A stretch of DNA of 64,000 nt. Origin: Herpetosiphon giganteus. Its GTDB lineage: Bacteria; Chloroflexota; Chloroflexia; Chloroflexales; Herpetosiphonaceae. Under the pieces are notes generated by a model. The model ran no database searches. It was given only the letters and a program-made list of their open reading frames with translations, and had not been told where the DNA came from. The position numbers were made by a program, and so were the translations under genes. This document shows, piece after piece, positions 26,566 to 34,996 of this stretch; within the stretch, counting starts at the first letter, position 1; each line of letters opens with the position of its first letter. The stretch is taken from assembly GCF_016907925.1 (NCBI RefSeq), contig NZ_JAFBCZ010000011.1:62001-126000 (forward strand), written 5' to 3'.

Positions 26566-27963
26566 CTAGAAGGTTTTGGAGAACCAATCTTTGACTCCAC
26601 CCCAGGTATTTTGGACATCCTTTTTGACATCGCCGAACCAATTGACTGCATCTTGGGCTTTGCCAATCAAGCTGCCAGCGCCATTGCTAATGGTTGCACC
26701 AATGCCGGTGTTGCCCATTTTTTCGTTCCAGTAGCGAATACCGGATTCTTGGCCGGTCAATGGGTTAGCCGTGTCGCGGCGTTCCAAGCCAAGATAGTTG
26801 TAGCCTGGGCCGGTATCGTGGTAGTTGAAGAGGTAGCCAGCAGCATCGTGGACTGCGCCGTGATAGCTGACTGGCGAATCGCCCAAGTCAATTGCCTTGT
26901 TACCAGGGCCAACCAAGCCACCGCTTGGGTTGAGCATCGAAGCAAATACTGGGTCGATGCCCAAAACGTCGCCGACGACTTTACCATAGCGCAAGCTTGA
27001 GGTGCTGCCCATGAAATCGCCATGGAAGGTTTGGTTGATGGATTCGACTGCTGATTGACCGTTGGCTGCGCCAGTTTTGGCTGCTTGATCGCGCAATTCA
27101 AGGAACTTGCCATAGTCGGCTTGAACTTTTTCTAATGGCAAGCCACGGGCTGCGGCAATCTTCTTCAGGGCTTCTTCGACTTGTTCAGGAGTCGCGTTGC
27201 CGCTGGTGAGCAATTCCATGGCTGAGTTCAGCTCAGGGTTGCCAGCACCTTGGAATTGTTGGCCGACCAAATCGCCCATGTATTTATCATTGAAGACTTG
27301 ATCTGGTGACATTGGGCTTTGGCTGCTCTCGCCACCGCCACCACCGCCACCGCCGCCACCAGCGCTCGCAGTGCTACTGCCACCACCACCGCCACCTGAC
27401 GAGGAACCGCCGCCACCGCCACCTGACGATGAACCGCCGCCACCGCCACCTGACGATGAACCGCCACCACCGCCACCTGACGATGAACCGCCACCACCGC
27501 CACCTGACGATGAGCCGCCACCTGATGATGAGCCGCCGCCACCAGCAGCAACCCCAGCACCAGCGCCAGCACCACTGCTGCTGCCGCCATCGGCGCTACC
27601 ACCACCGCCACCAGCGCTCGCAGTGCCATTGCCGCCGCCACCTGAGCCTGAACCGTTACCTTCAAAGGTAACGACCTTCGAGGCTTCTTCTTCATGTTGG
27701 CGGAAGATTTGGTTGATTTGCTTGGCAACTTGGCTACCGACGCTTAAGGTATTTTGCAAGCGCTTCAAGGCAGGGAAAACTTCATCGCTCATTTCAGCAA
27801 AGAATGCGTCAGCGGCAGCGCCAACCCAACCGTTATTGCGAAGTTGTTCGTAGGTTTGACGAATCATTGATTCCATTTGCACTTGTTGATCGTGCAACTT
27901 TTGGAACCGAGTGGACACTTGCTCCACATCTTCAAACTTATTCTGTACAATATCTGCGGCCAT
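26566..27963 (-). CDS. WXG100-domain effector with phospholipase A2-like C-terminus, module 1
   Basis: 465 residues. The N-terminal WXG100-like helical hairpin (1-95) has W46-V-G48 (NNGWVGAAADAFF) and ends HEEEASKVVTF. A Gly/Ser linker (about 105-220) holds five GGGGGGSSS units. The C-terminal domain (about 230-465) carries GLVGPGN (349-355) and SYHGAVHDAAGYL with His372-Asp373 and Tyr377. This GxG loop plus HD-x3-Y recalls the parvovirus/prokaryotic phospholipase A2 calcium loop and active site; the match is by eye. Then an amphipathic tail VNWFGDVKKDVQNTW. A type VII-like exported effector is inferred. AGGAGG precedes the ATG. Confidence 0.75.
   Translation of the reverse strand: MAADIVQNKFEDVEQVSTRFQKLHDQQVQMESMIRQTYEQLRNNGWVGAAADAFFAEMSDEVFPALKRLQNTLSVGSQVAKQINQIFRQHEEEASKVVTFEGNGSGSGGGGNGTASAGGGGGSADGGSSSGAGAGAGVAAGGGGSSSGGGSSSGGGGGGSSSGGGGGGSSSGGGGGGSSSGGGGGGSSSGGGGGGSSTASAGGGGGGGGGGESSQSPMSPDQVFNDKYMGDLVGQQFQGAGNPELNSAMELLTSGNATPEQVEEALKKIAAARGLPLEKVQADYGKFLELRDQAAKTGAANGQSAVESINQTFHGDFMGSTSSLRYGKVVGDVLGIDPVFASMLNPSGGLVGPGNKAIDLGDSPVSYHGAVHDAAGYLFNYHDTGPGYNYLGLERRDTANPLTGQESGIRYWNEKMGNTGIGATISNGAGSLIGKAQDAVNWFGDVKKDVQNTWGGVKDWFSKTF
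27378..27540. repeat. 27-bp minisatellite in the effector 1 linker
   Basis: About five tandem copies of a 27-bp unit (minus-strand codons for GGGGGGSSS), visible on plus as CCACCGCCACCTGACGATGA with near-identical spacing. Such arrays change copy number easily and would change linker length in steps of nine residues. Confidence 0.85.
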
Positions 27964-28132
27964 GCAGCCTCCTAGCGAGCGCCGTCACAACTGCGACGGC
28001 AACAAAAAATACCACAAAACCTCCACAATTCTTGTTCTCTCACAAGACGGGCCATACCAAATGGGATTTCCAAGACTTTGGACAAGAAAAAGACGATGGG
28101 TACTAATCCCTCAACGGGATTAATACCTCATT

Positions 28133-28162
28133 AGGATACTAAATCAGGTGATTATTTGTCAA
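28133..28162 (-). promoter_or_regulatory. Candidate promoter of module 1
   Basis: On minus: TTGACA (plus 28157-28162), an 18-bp spacer, TATCCT (28133-28138). It is followed by AGGTATTAATCCCGTTGAGG, which echoes AGGCATTAATCCTTGCAAG downstream of the module 2 promoter. 170 bp upstream of effector 1. Confidence 0.65.
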
Positions 28163-28194
28163 CACGTTTTTCGGAAGCTTTAGGGGCAATTTTG

Positions 28195-28223
28195 AGCCTT
28201 GCGCTAAATTGGCACGCAAGGCT
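28195..28223 (-). terminator. Terminator-like hairpin of module 2
   Basis: AGCCTTGCG (28195-28203) and CGCAAGGCT (28215-28223). On minus it follows the lipoprotein stop by 35 bp but is trailed only by CAAAATTG. Confidence 0.5.
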
Positions 28224-28258
28224 ACGAGGAAATGGGGTGTAGAGCGTTCGATCAGCAG

Positions 28259-28666
28259 CTATTGCTGAAGAATCGTCACAACTGGTTCATCGTTGACGAG
28301 GCTAATCTCGAATTGATAGTTGCCTGGAGGCAAATCATCTTGCCCAAACATCGGGTTTGGATCAGCAATGCCAAGATAGCGTGCACCATCATCCATAACG
28401 ATTTGAAGTTGGCGATAATTGGGCAAGGCTGTTTCAAAGCCGATGTACGCACTGGTTGCACCAGCAGCCACATTGCGGGCTGGCTCGGAATCGGTATAGC
28501 TACTTGAACCAAGCCAAACTTCGCGGATGCCGCGATCGGTGGCATTATGAACGCGAATTTGCACCGGTTTGGTGTTACTGCTCCCTGAACCACATGCCAT
28601 CAACAATACTACTCCGAGTAGTACCATCACATTCAGCGAACAGATTCGTACCAATTTATTCAGCAT
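28259..28666 (-). CDS. Lipoprotein of module 2
   Basis: 135 residues from ATG 28666 (AAGG 6 bp upstream; overlaps the EspG-like stop by 11 bp). Lipobox LLMAC. Mature domain: VQIRVHNATDRGIREVWLGS, AYIGFETALPNY, DDGARYLGIADPNPMFG, LPPGNYQFEISLVNDEPVVTI. Nearly identical to 31058-31465 and a distant relative of the module 1 lipoprotein. Function unknown. Confidence 0.8.
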   Translation of the reverse strand: MLNKLVRICSLNVMVLLGVVLLMACGSGSSNTKPVQIRVHNATDRGIREVWLGSSSYTDSEPARNVAAGATSAYIGFETALPNYRQLQIVMDDGARYLGIADPNPMFGQDDLPPGNYQFEISLVNDEPVVTILQQ

Positions 28667-29462
28667 AGACAACCTTGATCTCCGCTAACTTCGTCATCTC
28701 TTGATCAAGTAATTGAATAAAATCAGCTTCACTAACATGATAGTAGTCGATGTTGTCGACAGAACCAACAAATGCTAGCCATGCACTCGTTTCAGCAAGA
28801 ACAATTCCAATAATTCGGTTGACGATGACCTCAGTTGCTTCTGAGCGCAGGAGATTAATACTGCCATATAAACGTGGCTTTTGAAGCGTGCCAGCAAATT
28901 GTTGTGCAGCAATTTCACTTAATCCAAATGATTGAAGTAAATGTACATCAGGATTTTGTTTGGCCATAGCCGCTTGTTCGTGAGTTAGCTGAAATTGAAT
29001 TGACTCGGCGTTTAGTGGTAATTTTGGGTCTAAACGACGTGCTATTCTCAATAATCCATCAGTACGCTGCGCAAACATTACAAATTCATGCACGCCATCA
29101 ACGATCGACATTTCAACAAGAGTTTGTCCATGATCATAATGCGCGACCCCATGATGTGTGCCATTAGATTGATCCCATGTAGTTAATAGTACAACTTCAG
29201 CATTGACCGCATTTAACAGCAGCAGCAAAAGCGTTTCGTTAACAACATCAGTCTGTGTTACTTCATCATATACGAGCCAGCCATTGGCTCGCAGGTCGGC
29301 TGTTCCTTGCTCCCATAACAATTGACCACGTTCGCTACTAATCGAGCGTGGAGACTCTACCTCAGCACCCAGCAACGTTGGCGCGGAAACCAGTGCTAAA
29401 AGCACAAATAATTCTGCACTTGATAATCGGACTGGATAGGTAATTTCACTGATTAATTGCAT
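28656..29462 (-). CDS. EspG-like secretion-associated protein, module 2
   Basis: 268 residues from ATG 29462 (GGGAG 5 bp upstream). Shares the layout of 25664-26476: TYPVRLSSAELFVLLALVSA near the start, GVAHYDHGQTLVEMSIVDG in the middle, KQNPDVHLLQSFGLSE, and ends AEIKVVYAE. Sequence identity to the module 1 protein is low by eye and this copy is much more AT-rich. Its last 25 or so codons recur as a remnant at 31455-31540. Confidence 0.6.
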   Translation of the reverse strand: MQLISEITYPVRLSSAELFVLLALVSAPTLLGAEVESPRSISSERGQLLWEQGTADLRANGWLVYDEVTQTDVVNETLLLLLLNAVNAEVVLLTTWDQSNGTHHGVAHYDHGQTLVEMSIVDGVHEFVMFAQRTDGLLRIARRLDPKLPLNAESIQFQLTHEQAAMAKQNPDVHLLQSFGLSEIAAQQFAGTLQKPRLYGSINLLRSEATEVIVNRIIGIVLAETSAWLAFVGSVDNIDYYHVSEADFIQLLDQEMTKLAEIKVVYAE

Positions 29463-29489
29463 AAATTCTCCCAATACTCATGAAAGAGC

Positions 29490-29529
29490 TTGATCAGCTT
29501 ATAAAATCTGTATAAGCTGATCAATTTTT
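29490..29529 (-). other. Intercistronic hairpin between effector 2 and EspG-like gene
   Basis: TTGATCAGCTTATA (29490-29503) and TATAAGCTGATCAA (29511-29524) form a perfect 14-bp stem with a 7-base loop. A T tract follows on plus only, so on minus it would not be a normal terminator. Same position as the module 1 hairpin, unrelated sequence. Confidence 0.65.
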
Positions 29530-29554
29530 ATGTCAATATACTACTTACTAGTCC

Positions 29555-30760
29555 TTAGAACGAAAAAATATCACTTACGCCTTTGGATAGCGAATTCCAG
29601 GTATCACTGGCTGTACTTTTGGTAGATTCCCAAATTTTAGGAACTTCACGTTTAATATCAGTATATGTGCCAATACCCCATCCACCAATTTCAGCAACTA
29701 CATTGGATACAATTGGCGGATTAAAATTGATCCCATTGCCATCAATGAATCCATAGGCCATTTTACGATTCCAATAGCCAATCCCGGATTCTTGACCAGT
29801 TAATGGATCACGGGGGTCACGGTTTTCTTGATCAAGGTAATTATAGCCAGGGCCTTTATCATGATAATTTTTCAGATACCCAGCTGCATCGTGCATAATG
29901 CCATGATAGCCAACAGGGCGTTCACCGGCATCAATTGCATAATTACCATTACCCACTAAACCACCAGTCGGGTTAAGCATCGAAGCAAAGACCGGATCAA
30001 TACCGAGTGCATCACCAACAACTTTACCATAGCGCAAACTTGCGGTACTACCTAAGAAGTTGGGATGCAGGATGTTTACATTTTCTGGTAAATCTTTATT
30101 ATTCAGACGGGCTGTTTCCGCAGCTTGCTGACGCAATTGATTAAATTTGTTGTAGTTCGCGGTCACTTCTTCCATTGATAAACCGCGCGATTTGGCAATC
30201 TGGGCCAAAGCATTTTGAATTTCAGCTTCCGAAGCTTTACCACTCGTGATCGTTTCCATTGCACTGTTTAATTCAGGGTCATTGGCTCCGTTAAATTGTG
30301 AGCCGATCATCCGATCCATGTAGTCATCAGTGAAAATTTTATCAGTTGAAACAGGCGCTGGCAACGCATTCGCTGCATCTGCACTTGTGCTACCGCCCGA
30401 TGACGTGCCACCCGATGCCGCACCACCAGACGCTGTACCACCTGATACTGCACTAGCATCGAATACGATTTGCTTTGCAGCAGCTTCTTCAGCTTGGCGA
30501 AAGATTTGGTTGATTTGGGTGGCCATTTCGCTGCCAACAATCAGCGTCTGTTGCAAGCGTTTCATAGCCGGAAAAACCTCGTCGGTCATTTCGGCAAAAA
30601 ATGCTGTAGCAGCCGCACCTTGCCATGCACCACCACGTAGTTGCTCATACGTACGGCGCACCAGCGCTTCCATTTGCACTTGTTGATCGTAGAGTTTTTG
30701 GAATCGCACTCCGGCTTGTTCAACAACCTCATACCGATTGGCAATAATATCTGCGGTCAT
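29555..30760 (-). CDS. WXG100-domain effector with phospholipase A2-like C-terminus, module 2
   Basis: 401 residues from ATG 30760 (GGGAG 6 bp upstream). WXG100 domain with GGAWQGAAATAFF (W and G at about 46 and 48), a short Ser/Gly/Ala linker (about 110-135), then the same C-terminal domain as effector 1: DYMDRMIGSQFNGANDPELN, GLVGNGNYAIDAGE, and YHGIMHDAAGYL with the His-Asp near residue 290. The final 60 residues diverge from effector 1. The GPGN loop reads GNGN here. Secretion and lipase activity are inferred. Confidence 0.75.
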   Translation of the reverse strand: MTADIIANRYEVVEQAGVRFQKLYDQQVQMEALVRRTYEQLRGGAWQGAAATAFFAEMTDEVFPAMKRLQQTLIVGSEMATQINQIFRQAEEAAAKQIVFDASAVSGGTASGGAASGGTSSGGSTSADAANALPAPVSTDKIFTDDYMDRMIGSQFNGANDPELNSAMETITSGKASEAEIQNALAQIAKSRGLSMEEVTANYNKFNQLRQQAAETARLNNKDLPENVNILHPNFLGSTASLRYGKVVGDALGIDPVFASMLNPTGGLVGNGNYAIDAGERPVGYHGIMHDAAGYLKNYHDKGPGYNYLDQENRDPRDPLTGQESGIGYWNRKMAYGFIDGNGINFNPPIVSNVVAEIGGWGIGTYTDIKREVPKIWESTKSTASDTWNSLSKGVSDIFSF

Positions 30761-30919
30761 ATAGTCTCCCGCAAGCGCACAAATGTGCAATTAAAAATGC
30801 CATGAATCCACCCCACGCTGTGTTTACCCACAAGCTGGGTATAGTCAATTGCCATTTCCAAATATTTTGAATCACAAACGGGTGGTGGATTATAACTCTT
30901 GCAAGGATTAATGCCTATC

Positions 30920-30948
30920 AATATAATCAATCTAATACTAATTGTCAA
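30920..30948 (-). promoter_or_regulatory. Strong candidate promoter of module 2
   Basis: On minus: TTGACA (plus 30943-30948), 17-bp spacer, TATATT (30920-30925). Near-consensus sigma70. 160 bp upstream of effector 2, in an AT-rich gap. Confidence 0.8.
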
Positions 30949-31057
30949 CATAATTTTATGATTTCACAGTAGGACTTTTGGTATATTTATATCACTCATT
31001 AAGGGCTTTATGGAATGAGTACCGAGTAAAATCAAGCCTAGCACCAGCCAAAAACAG

Positions 31058-31465
31058 CTATTGCTGAACAATCGTCACAACTGGTTCATCGTTGACGAGG
31101 CTAATCTCGAATTGATAGTTGCCTGGCGGCAAATCATCTTGCCCAAACATCGGGTTTGGATCAGCAATGCCAAGATAGCGTGCACCGTCATCCATCACAA
31201 TATTGAGCTGATAATAATTGGGCAAGGCTGTTTCAAAGCCGATGTACGCACTGGTTGCACCAGCAGCCACATTGCGGGCTGGCTCGGAATCGGTATAGCC
31301 ACTTGAACCAAGCCACACCTCGCGGATGCTGCGATCGGTAGCATTATGAACCCGAATTTGCACCGGTTTGGTGCTCCTGTTTCCTGAACCACATGCCATC
31401 AGCAATATTACTCCGAGTAGTACCATCACATTCAGCGAACAGATTCGTACCAATTTATTCAGCAT
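31058..31465 (-). CDS. Lipoprotein, duplicate of the module 2 lipoprotein
   Basis: 135 residues, differing from 28259-28666 at only a few positions (for example NRSTKP for SSNTKP, NYYQLNI for NYRQLQI). Lipobox LLMAC. It follows a truncated EspG-like remnant instead of an intact gene, so it is the surviving tail of a duplicated module. No promoter of its own is visible; it may be read from the 108-residue gene upstream. Confidence 0.8.
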   Translation of the reverse strand: MLNKLVRICSLNVMVLLGVILLMACGSGNRSTKPVQIRVHNATDRSIREVWLGSSGYTDSEPARNVAAGATSAYIGFETALPNYYQLNIVMDDGARYLGIADPNPMFGQDDLPPGNYQFEISLVNDEPVVTIVQQ

Positions 31466-31540
31466 AGACAACTTTGATCTCCCCTAATTTTGCCCTCGCT
31501 TGATTAAGTAAATGGACAAAATCAGACTCACTAAATGATG
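31455..31540 (-). pseudogene. Truncated EspG-like gene remnant
   Basis: The minus strand encodes SFSESDFVHLLNQ, then KLGEIKVVYAE and stop, matching the last 28 or so residues of the module 2 EspG-like protein (SEADFIQLLDQ, KLAEIKVVYAE). Everything upstream is missing; an unrelated membrane-protein gene begins within 12 bp. Deletion after module duplication is the simplest explanation. Confidence 0.8.
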
Positions 31541-31551
31541 CCATATTAAAT

Positions 31552-31878
31552 TTAACGCAAGGTTTCAGGAAAAGGATATTGATAAGCATTCAAGGCAAGC
31601 CAACGCCAAATCAATAATATCAAACTAGCCAGCAGCACGCCAGATTCAAGCCAGCCAAAGCGTTGCTGGCGCTGCCGAATTGCCCGAACTAGTAACAGGC
31701 CAACTGGAATAAGCAAGCCCGCAACTAGCCACTGGATCACTAGCACCGTATCGGGATCATAGACCGCAATGCCTTGGGCTGAACGATACTCGCTGGTAGG
31801 CACAAGGTAACAAAAGCCGATTAGCACGCTCAGCACACCATAGCCAATCAGCTTTAACCCCCGTTTGCATTGCTTCAT
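31552..31878 (-). CDS. Small membrane protein
   Basis: 108 residues with three hydrophobic spans (about 9-26, 44-64, 76-95); GAGG 5 bp upstream of the ATG. Between spans one and two is a polar loop TSEYRSAQGIAVYDPD. Not recognised. A strong terminator separates it from the module 3 lipoprotein. Confidence 0.65.
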   Translation of the reverse strand: MKQCKRGLKLIGYGVLSVLIGFCYLVPTSEYRSAQGIAVYDPDTVLVIQWLVAGLLIPVGLLLVRAIRQRQQRFGWLESGVLLASLILLIWRWLALNAYQYPFPETLR

Positions 31879-31896
31879 TTCGCCTCGCTACGCCCA

Positions 31897-31929
31897 AAAA
31901 AAGCTCAGACCACGATTAATGGTCTGAGC
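31897..31929 (-). terminator. Terminator of module 3
   Basis: GCTCAGACC (31903-31911) and GGTCTGAGC (31921-31929), followed on minus by TTTTTTTGGG. It ends the effector 3-lipoprotein pair. Confidence 0.9.
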
Positions 31930-31947
31930 CTCGATAGAGCATAAAGC

Positions 31948-32427
31948 TTATTCTTCGCCAGCAAACAGTGTCGCCAGCTTGGCAACCTGATGTTTGGCGC
32001 GAATCGGATCGCCTGTCGAGCCATCGTTTGGCGCATAGGCAACAAACAAGATTGGCCCATTGCTGCCAAAACTACTATACACTCCTTGGCTTGGCAGTTG
32101 CTGCTTCAGGCTTTGCTGCGCGGCTTGATGCTGATTTTGGTTTTCAAAGGCATACAACGCCACATGAATTTGCCAAGTTTCGTTATAAAAACCCAGTGCC
32201 TCTTGTGCTCCAAGCGCTTGGGCTGGCACGAAGGCTGGTTCTTGGGTTAAGCTGAGGTCGCTGGTCGCCAGTACCCGCGCTGATCGTTCCAAATGGGGAT
32301 TGGTAATTTGGGTCATGAGCGTATCCTTATCATTAATGGGGCTTTGGGTCATGCTGCCTAGATTTGGCTGAGCACTGCTGCAACCTCCCAAGAGATACAA
32401 ACAGCTAAGCCAAAGAAGCCAACGCAT
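31948..32427 (-). CDS. Lipoprotein of module 3
   Basis: 159 residues from ATG 32427, which overlaps the effector 3 stop (TAATG), so translation is coupled. Lipobox YLLGGC. Mature part: SVLATSDLSL-like strands, EALGFYNETWQIHVALYAFENQNQHQAA and a C-terminal AKLATLF. The tight coupling makes it the best candidate partner or immunity protein of effector 3. Family not recognised. Confidence 0.7.
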   Translation of the reverse strand: MRWLLWLSCLYLLGGCSSAQPNLGSMTQSPINDKDTLMTQITNPHLERSARVLATSDLSLTQEPAFVPAQALGAQEALGFYNETWQIHVALYAFENQNQHQAAQQSLKQQLPSQGVYSSFGSNGPILFVAYAPNDGSTGDPIRAKHQVAKLATLFAGEE

Positions 32428-33581
32428 TAGGGTGTTCCTGGAGCAGGAATCGGCGCGGTCAATAGCTCCGCATCGGCCCATTCGTTATTTTGAGTATGCT
32501 CAATCAGCATATCCCATTGCGCTTCGCTGTAGCCTGCATTCACATAAGCATCCTTCAAGCCGTCCATATTGCCATTGAAATAGGCATCGGCAACGACATC
32601 TTCGCCAACCAAGCTCGATAACGAGCTAACAAATTCGTAATTCCCTTGGTAGTTACCACGGCTGGGTAAGCCAAGGTTATCGGTTGTACTGCGGGTAAAG
32701 TATTCAGTCACGCCTTCGTTTAATGGTTGGCTGACCCCAATCATGGCTTCATCGGAATATTTATGCACGCCTTCGTGAATCATCGTGCCAGGGTTGCCTT
32801 TATCTTGATGAATCCAAACCCGACCATCGCTATCGACAAAGCCATTGATCGCATCGCGTTTGCCCGATTCCCAAACATCTTGGCCATAATGATTTATTCC
32901 GGCAATATCCCAATTGGTATCATCGACTACGCCAACGCGGCCTGTAATTTGGCGATTATCGGCCACTGCATCAGTAACATACGAGCCAAGATGATCACGA
33001 ATCGCCGTGTCTGCATCGGGAGCGCTGGTGTGGGCAACAGAGCCGCTATGGTTCATGCCAAGGCTAACCACCAGATTGAGATAATTATCGGTGCCTAATT
33101 CTTTGTGCAATTCAGCCATCAAGGTCGAATCCGACCAAATTTCTTTGAGCTGCTCAGGCGTGGCATTGGCAATAATATCCTTGATCGCATTCGCGTCGTA
33201 GCCCTTACCTTGCAAAGCATCACGCATTTGATCGTTAATAGTGTCGCTACCACCAGCTTTTTCCTCTTGTGTACCACTTTGATCAAAGCTAACGATCTTT
33301 GATGCCTCTTCTTCCGCTTGGCGGAAGGTTTGCGAAATTTGGGTGGTGAGGGTACTGGCGCTGGTCAAGGCGTTTTGCAAGCGCTTGAGGGTTGGAAAAA
33401 TTGCATCATCCATCTCCGCAAAAAACGCAACTGCCGCATCGCCATGCCAGGTATTGCGCAAGTGTTGGTAGGTTTGACGCACCATCGCTTCCATTTGGGT
33501 TTGCTGATCGTGCAGTTTTTGAAACTGCGTCGCCACTTGGCCAAGTCGTTCGTAATCGCTTTGCACGACATCTGCTGCCAT
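32427..33581 (-). CDS. WXG100-domain effector with zincin-like metallopeptidase domain, module 3
   Basis: 384 residues. WXG100 domain with W45-H-G47 (LRNTWHGDAAVAFF), nearly identical to effector 4 over the first 95 residues. Helical middle (about 115-180). The C-terminal peptidase part has HEGVH (269-273) and, 15 residues on, NEGVTEYF with Glu289 as likely third zinc ligand (HExxH...E, gluzincin style). Short Pro-rich end. Predicted zinc protease delivered by a type VII-like route; substrate unknown. AAGGAG 5 bp upstream. Confidence 0.75.
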   Translation of the reverse strand: MAADVVQSDYERLGQVATQFQKLHDQQTQMEAMVRQTYQHLRNTWHGDAAVAFFAEMDDAIFPTLKRLQNALTSASTLTTQISQTFRQAEEEASKIVSFDQSGTQEEKAGGSDTINDQMRDALQGKGYDANAIKDIIANATPEQLKEIWSDSTLMAELHKELGTDNYLNLVVSLGMNHSGSVAHTSAPDADTAIRDHLGSYVTDAVADNRQITGRVGVVDDTNWDIAGINHYGQDVWESGKRDAINGFVDSDGRVWIHQDKGNPGTMIHEGVHKYSDEAMIGVSQPLNEGVTEYFTRSTTDNLGLPSRGNYQGNYEFVSSLSSLVGEDVVADAYFNGNMDGLKDAYVNAGYSEAQWDMLIEHTQNNEWADAELLTAPIPAPGTP

Positions 33582-33783
33582 TTTGGCTCCTTGTGCTGCT
33601 CACAGGAACACTATGAGCGTAAAATAGCGATCTTTAAATCCCTAACTAAACGGGCAAGCCAACGTACCCTTTGAATGCAGATTGGTATTAGCAAGATATG
33701 AAGAGAAATTTAAGAAAATAACGCATGCTAGTTATACTTGAATAGCTAAATACTAATCTACAACGAGGAGTAATGTCGCATGC

Positions 33784-33813
33784 AGCATCGTTAGTGATTG
33801 TATGTTTTGTCAA
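33784..33813 (-). promoter_or_regulatory. Candidate promoter of module 3
   Basis: On minus: TTGACA (plus 33808-33813), 18-bp spacer, GATGCT (33784-33789), then GCATGCGACATTACTCCT. The module 4 promoter has the same arrangement and nearly the same downstream bases. Confidence 0.6.
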
Positions 33814-33894
33814 AAACTCATTCTGTGTGTTGCTAGGCAAAGAGGGCAAGGCAACCGCCAACAAGGCCAGTCGGTTGCCTACGTCCTGATGTAC

Positions 33895-34992
33895 TTATTG
33901 GACTGTGGTGGCTGGCAATAGCAAGCGTTGTTTTTCGCTTAGGCTCGTCGTATCCCAGATAATTACCAACGGCTCTTTACCGCCAGAGGCCAGTTGGCTG
34001 CCGTCGGCGTTCCAAGCGAGCGTTGTTACGCGATCGGCGTGGCCGTTAAGGGTGTTCATCACTTGGTCGCTGGCAGGATCATACAATTCGATCAAGCCAC
34101 CGCTCGTGCCAATCGCCAAAGTATTAGCGCTCGGATGAAAGGCCAAGCCCACGAATTGGTGCTCGGCGCTGGTATGGGTCGCCACAATTGCCCACGAATT
34201 GGTATCCCAAACCAGCACACTCCCGCCGTTTTTATCGCCGCTGCTGGCTGCTAGCCATTTACCATCGTGGCTCCACGCCAATTTGCCTGGCTGATATTTG
34301 AGGCTAGCTTCTTTGAAGCGCTGCACTTGCTGACCACTCGCAACCTCCCAAACCTGCACCACGCCGCTAAAATCGTTGCTCGCCAGTAATTGGCCATCGG
34401 GGCTGAGCGCAATTTCAACAATCGAGCCAGTATCGGCTGGCGCGCCAAAGGTCGTGGTGGCTTCTCCGGTTGCCAAATTCCAGGCTTGCAACATACTGCC
34501 TTTGTTGTAGGCAGCAATCAGGGTCTGCTGATCAGGCGTGATTGCGAGCGCGCTAACTTCAAAAACAGTGGTTTGAGCAGCCAAGTGGCGTGGTTTGGCA
34601 TTCCATGTAGCCAGTTGTTTGCCAGTGCTTGCATCCCACGTCGTAATCGTTTTGCGATCGGTTGTGGCGACGAGCGGTGCAGCGCTCGTAAGGCCAAAAA
34701 ACAGTTGTTTGGGGGCGAAGGTTTGTTCGATCGCAGGCGTTGCCAGATTCCAGCGATATGCGCCATCATAGCCAACGCCGACCAACAGTTGGGCATTATC
34801 CTGAAATTGAAGGGCGACCACATCGCCGCGAAAGTTAACCCCTGGCGCAACATTAATTCCGATTGTTGGCACTGGATTGCCTCCCGATGAACTACAAGCA
34901 GTTAAGAGTGCGCCAACGATAGTTACCAGGAGCAAAGAAATTTGCTTGCACACAACGCGCGAAATTGTCTGCAAGGGGTTAACGTAGCGCAT
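33895..34992 (-). CDS. WD40-repeat lipoprotein
   Basis: 365 residues. Long signal peptide with lipobox LLTAC (Cys about 33). The rest is a WD40-like beta propeller; clear repeat ends include DGAYRWNL, KTITTWDAST, SGVVQVWEVAS, GSVLVWDTNS, GLIELYDPAS and PLVIIWDTTS. Probably an extracytoplasmic protein-binding scaffold. Last gene of module 4, 4 bp after the TPR-like gene. Ligand unknown. Confidence 0.85.
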   Translation of the reverse strand: MRYVNPLQTISRVVCKQISLLLVTIVGALLTACSSSGGNPVPTIGINVAPGVNFRGDVVALQFQDNAQLLVGVGYDGAYRWNLATPAIEQTFAPKQLFFGLTSAAPLVATTDRKTITTWDASTGKQLATWNAKPRHLAAQTTVFEVSALAITPDQQTLIAAYNKGSMLQAWNLATGEATTTFGAPADTGSIVEIALSPDGQLLASNDFSGVVQVWEVASGQQVQRFKEASLKYQPGKLAWSHDGKWLAASSGDKNGGSVLVWDTNSWAIVATHTSAEHQFVGLAFHPSANTLAIGTSGGLIELYDPASDQVMNTLNGHADRVTTLAWNADGSQLASGGKEPLVIIWDTTSLSEKQRLLLPATTVQ

Positions 34993-34996
34993 GAAC

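Noticed and set aside
27371-27853. Plus-strand Pro-rich frame
   Set aside because: Shadow of the Gly-rich linker minisatellite on the opposite strand.
33849-33880. Terminator after the WD40 lipoprotein gene
   Set aside because: AGGCAACCG/CGGTTGCCT forms a stem but has no T tract on minus, so the call was not made.
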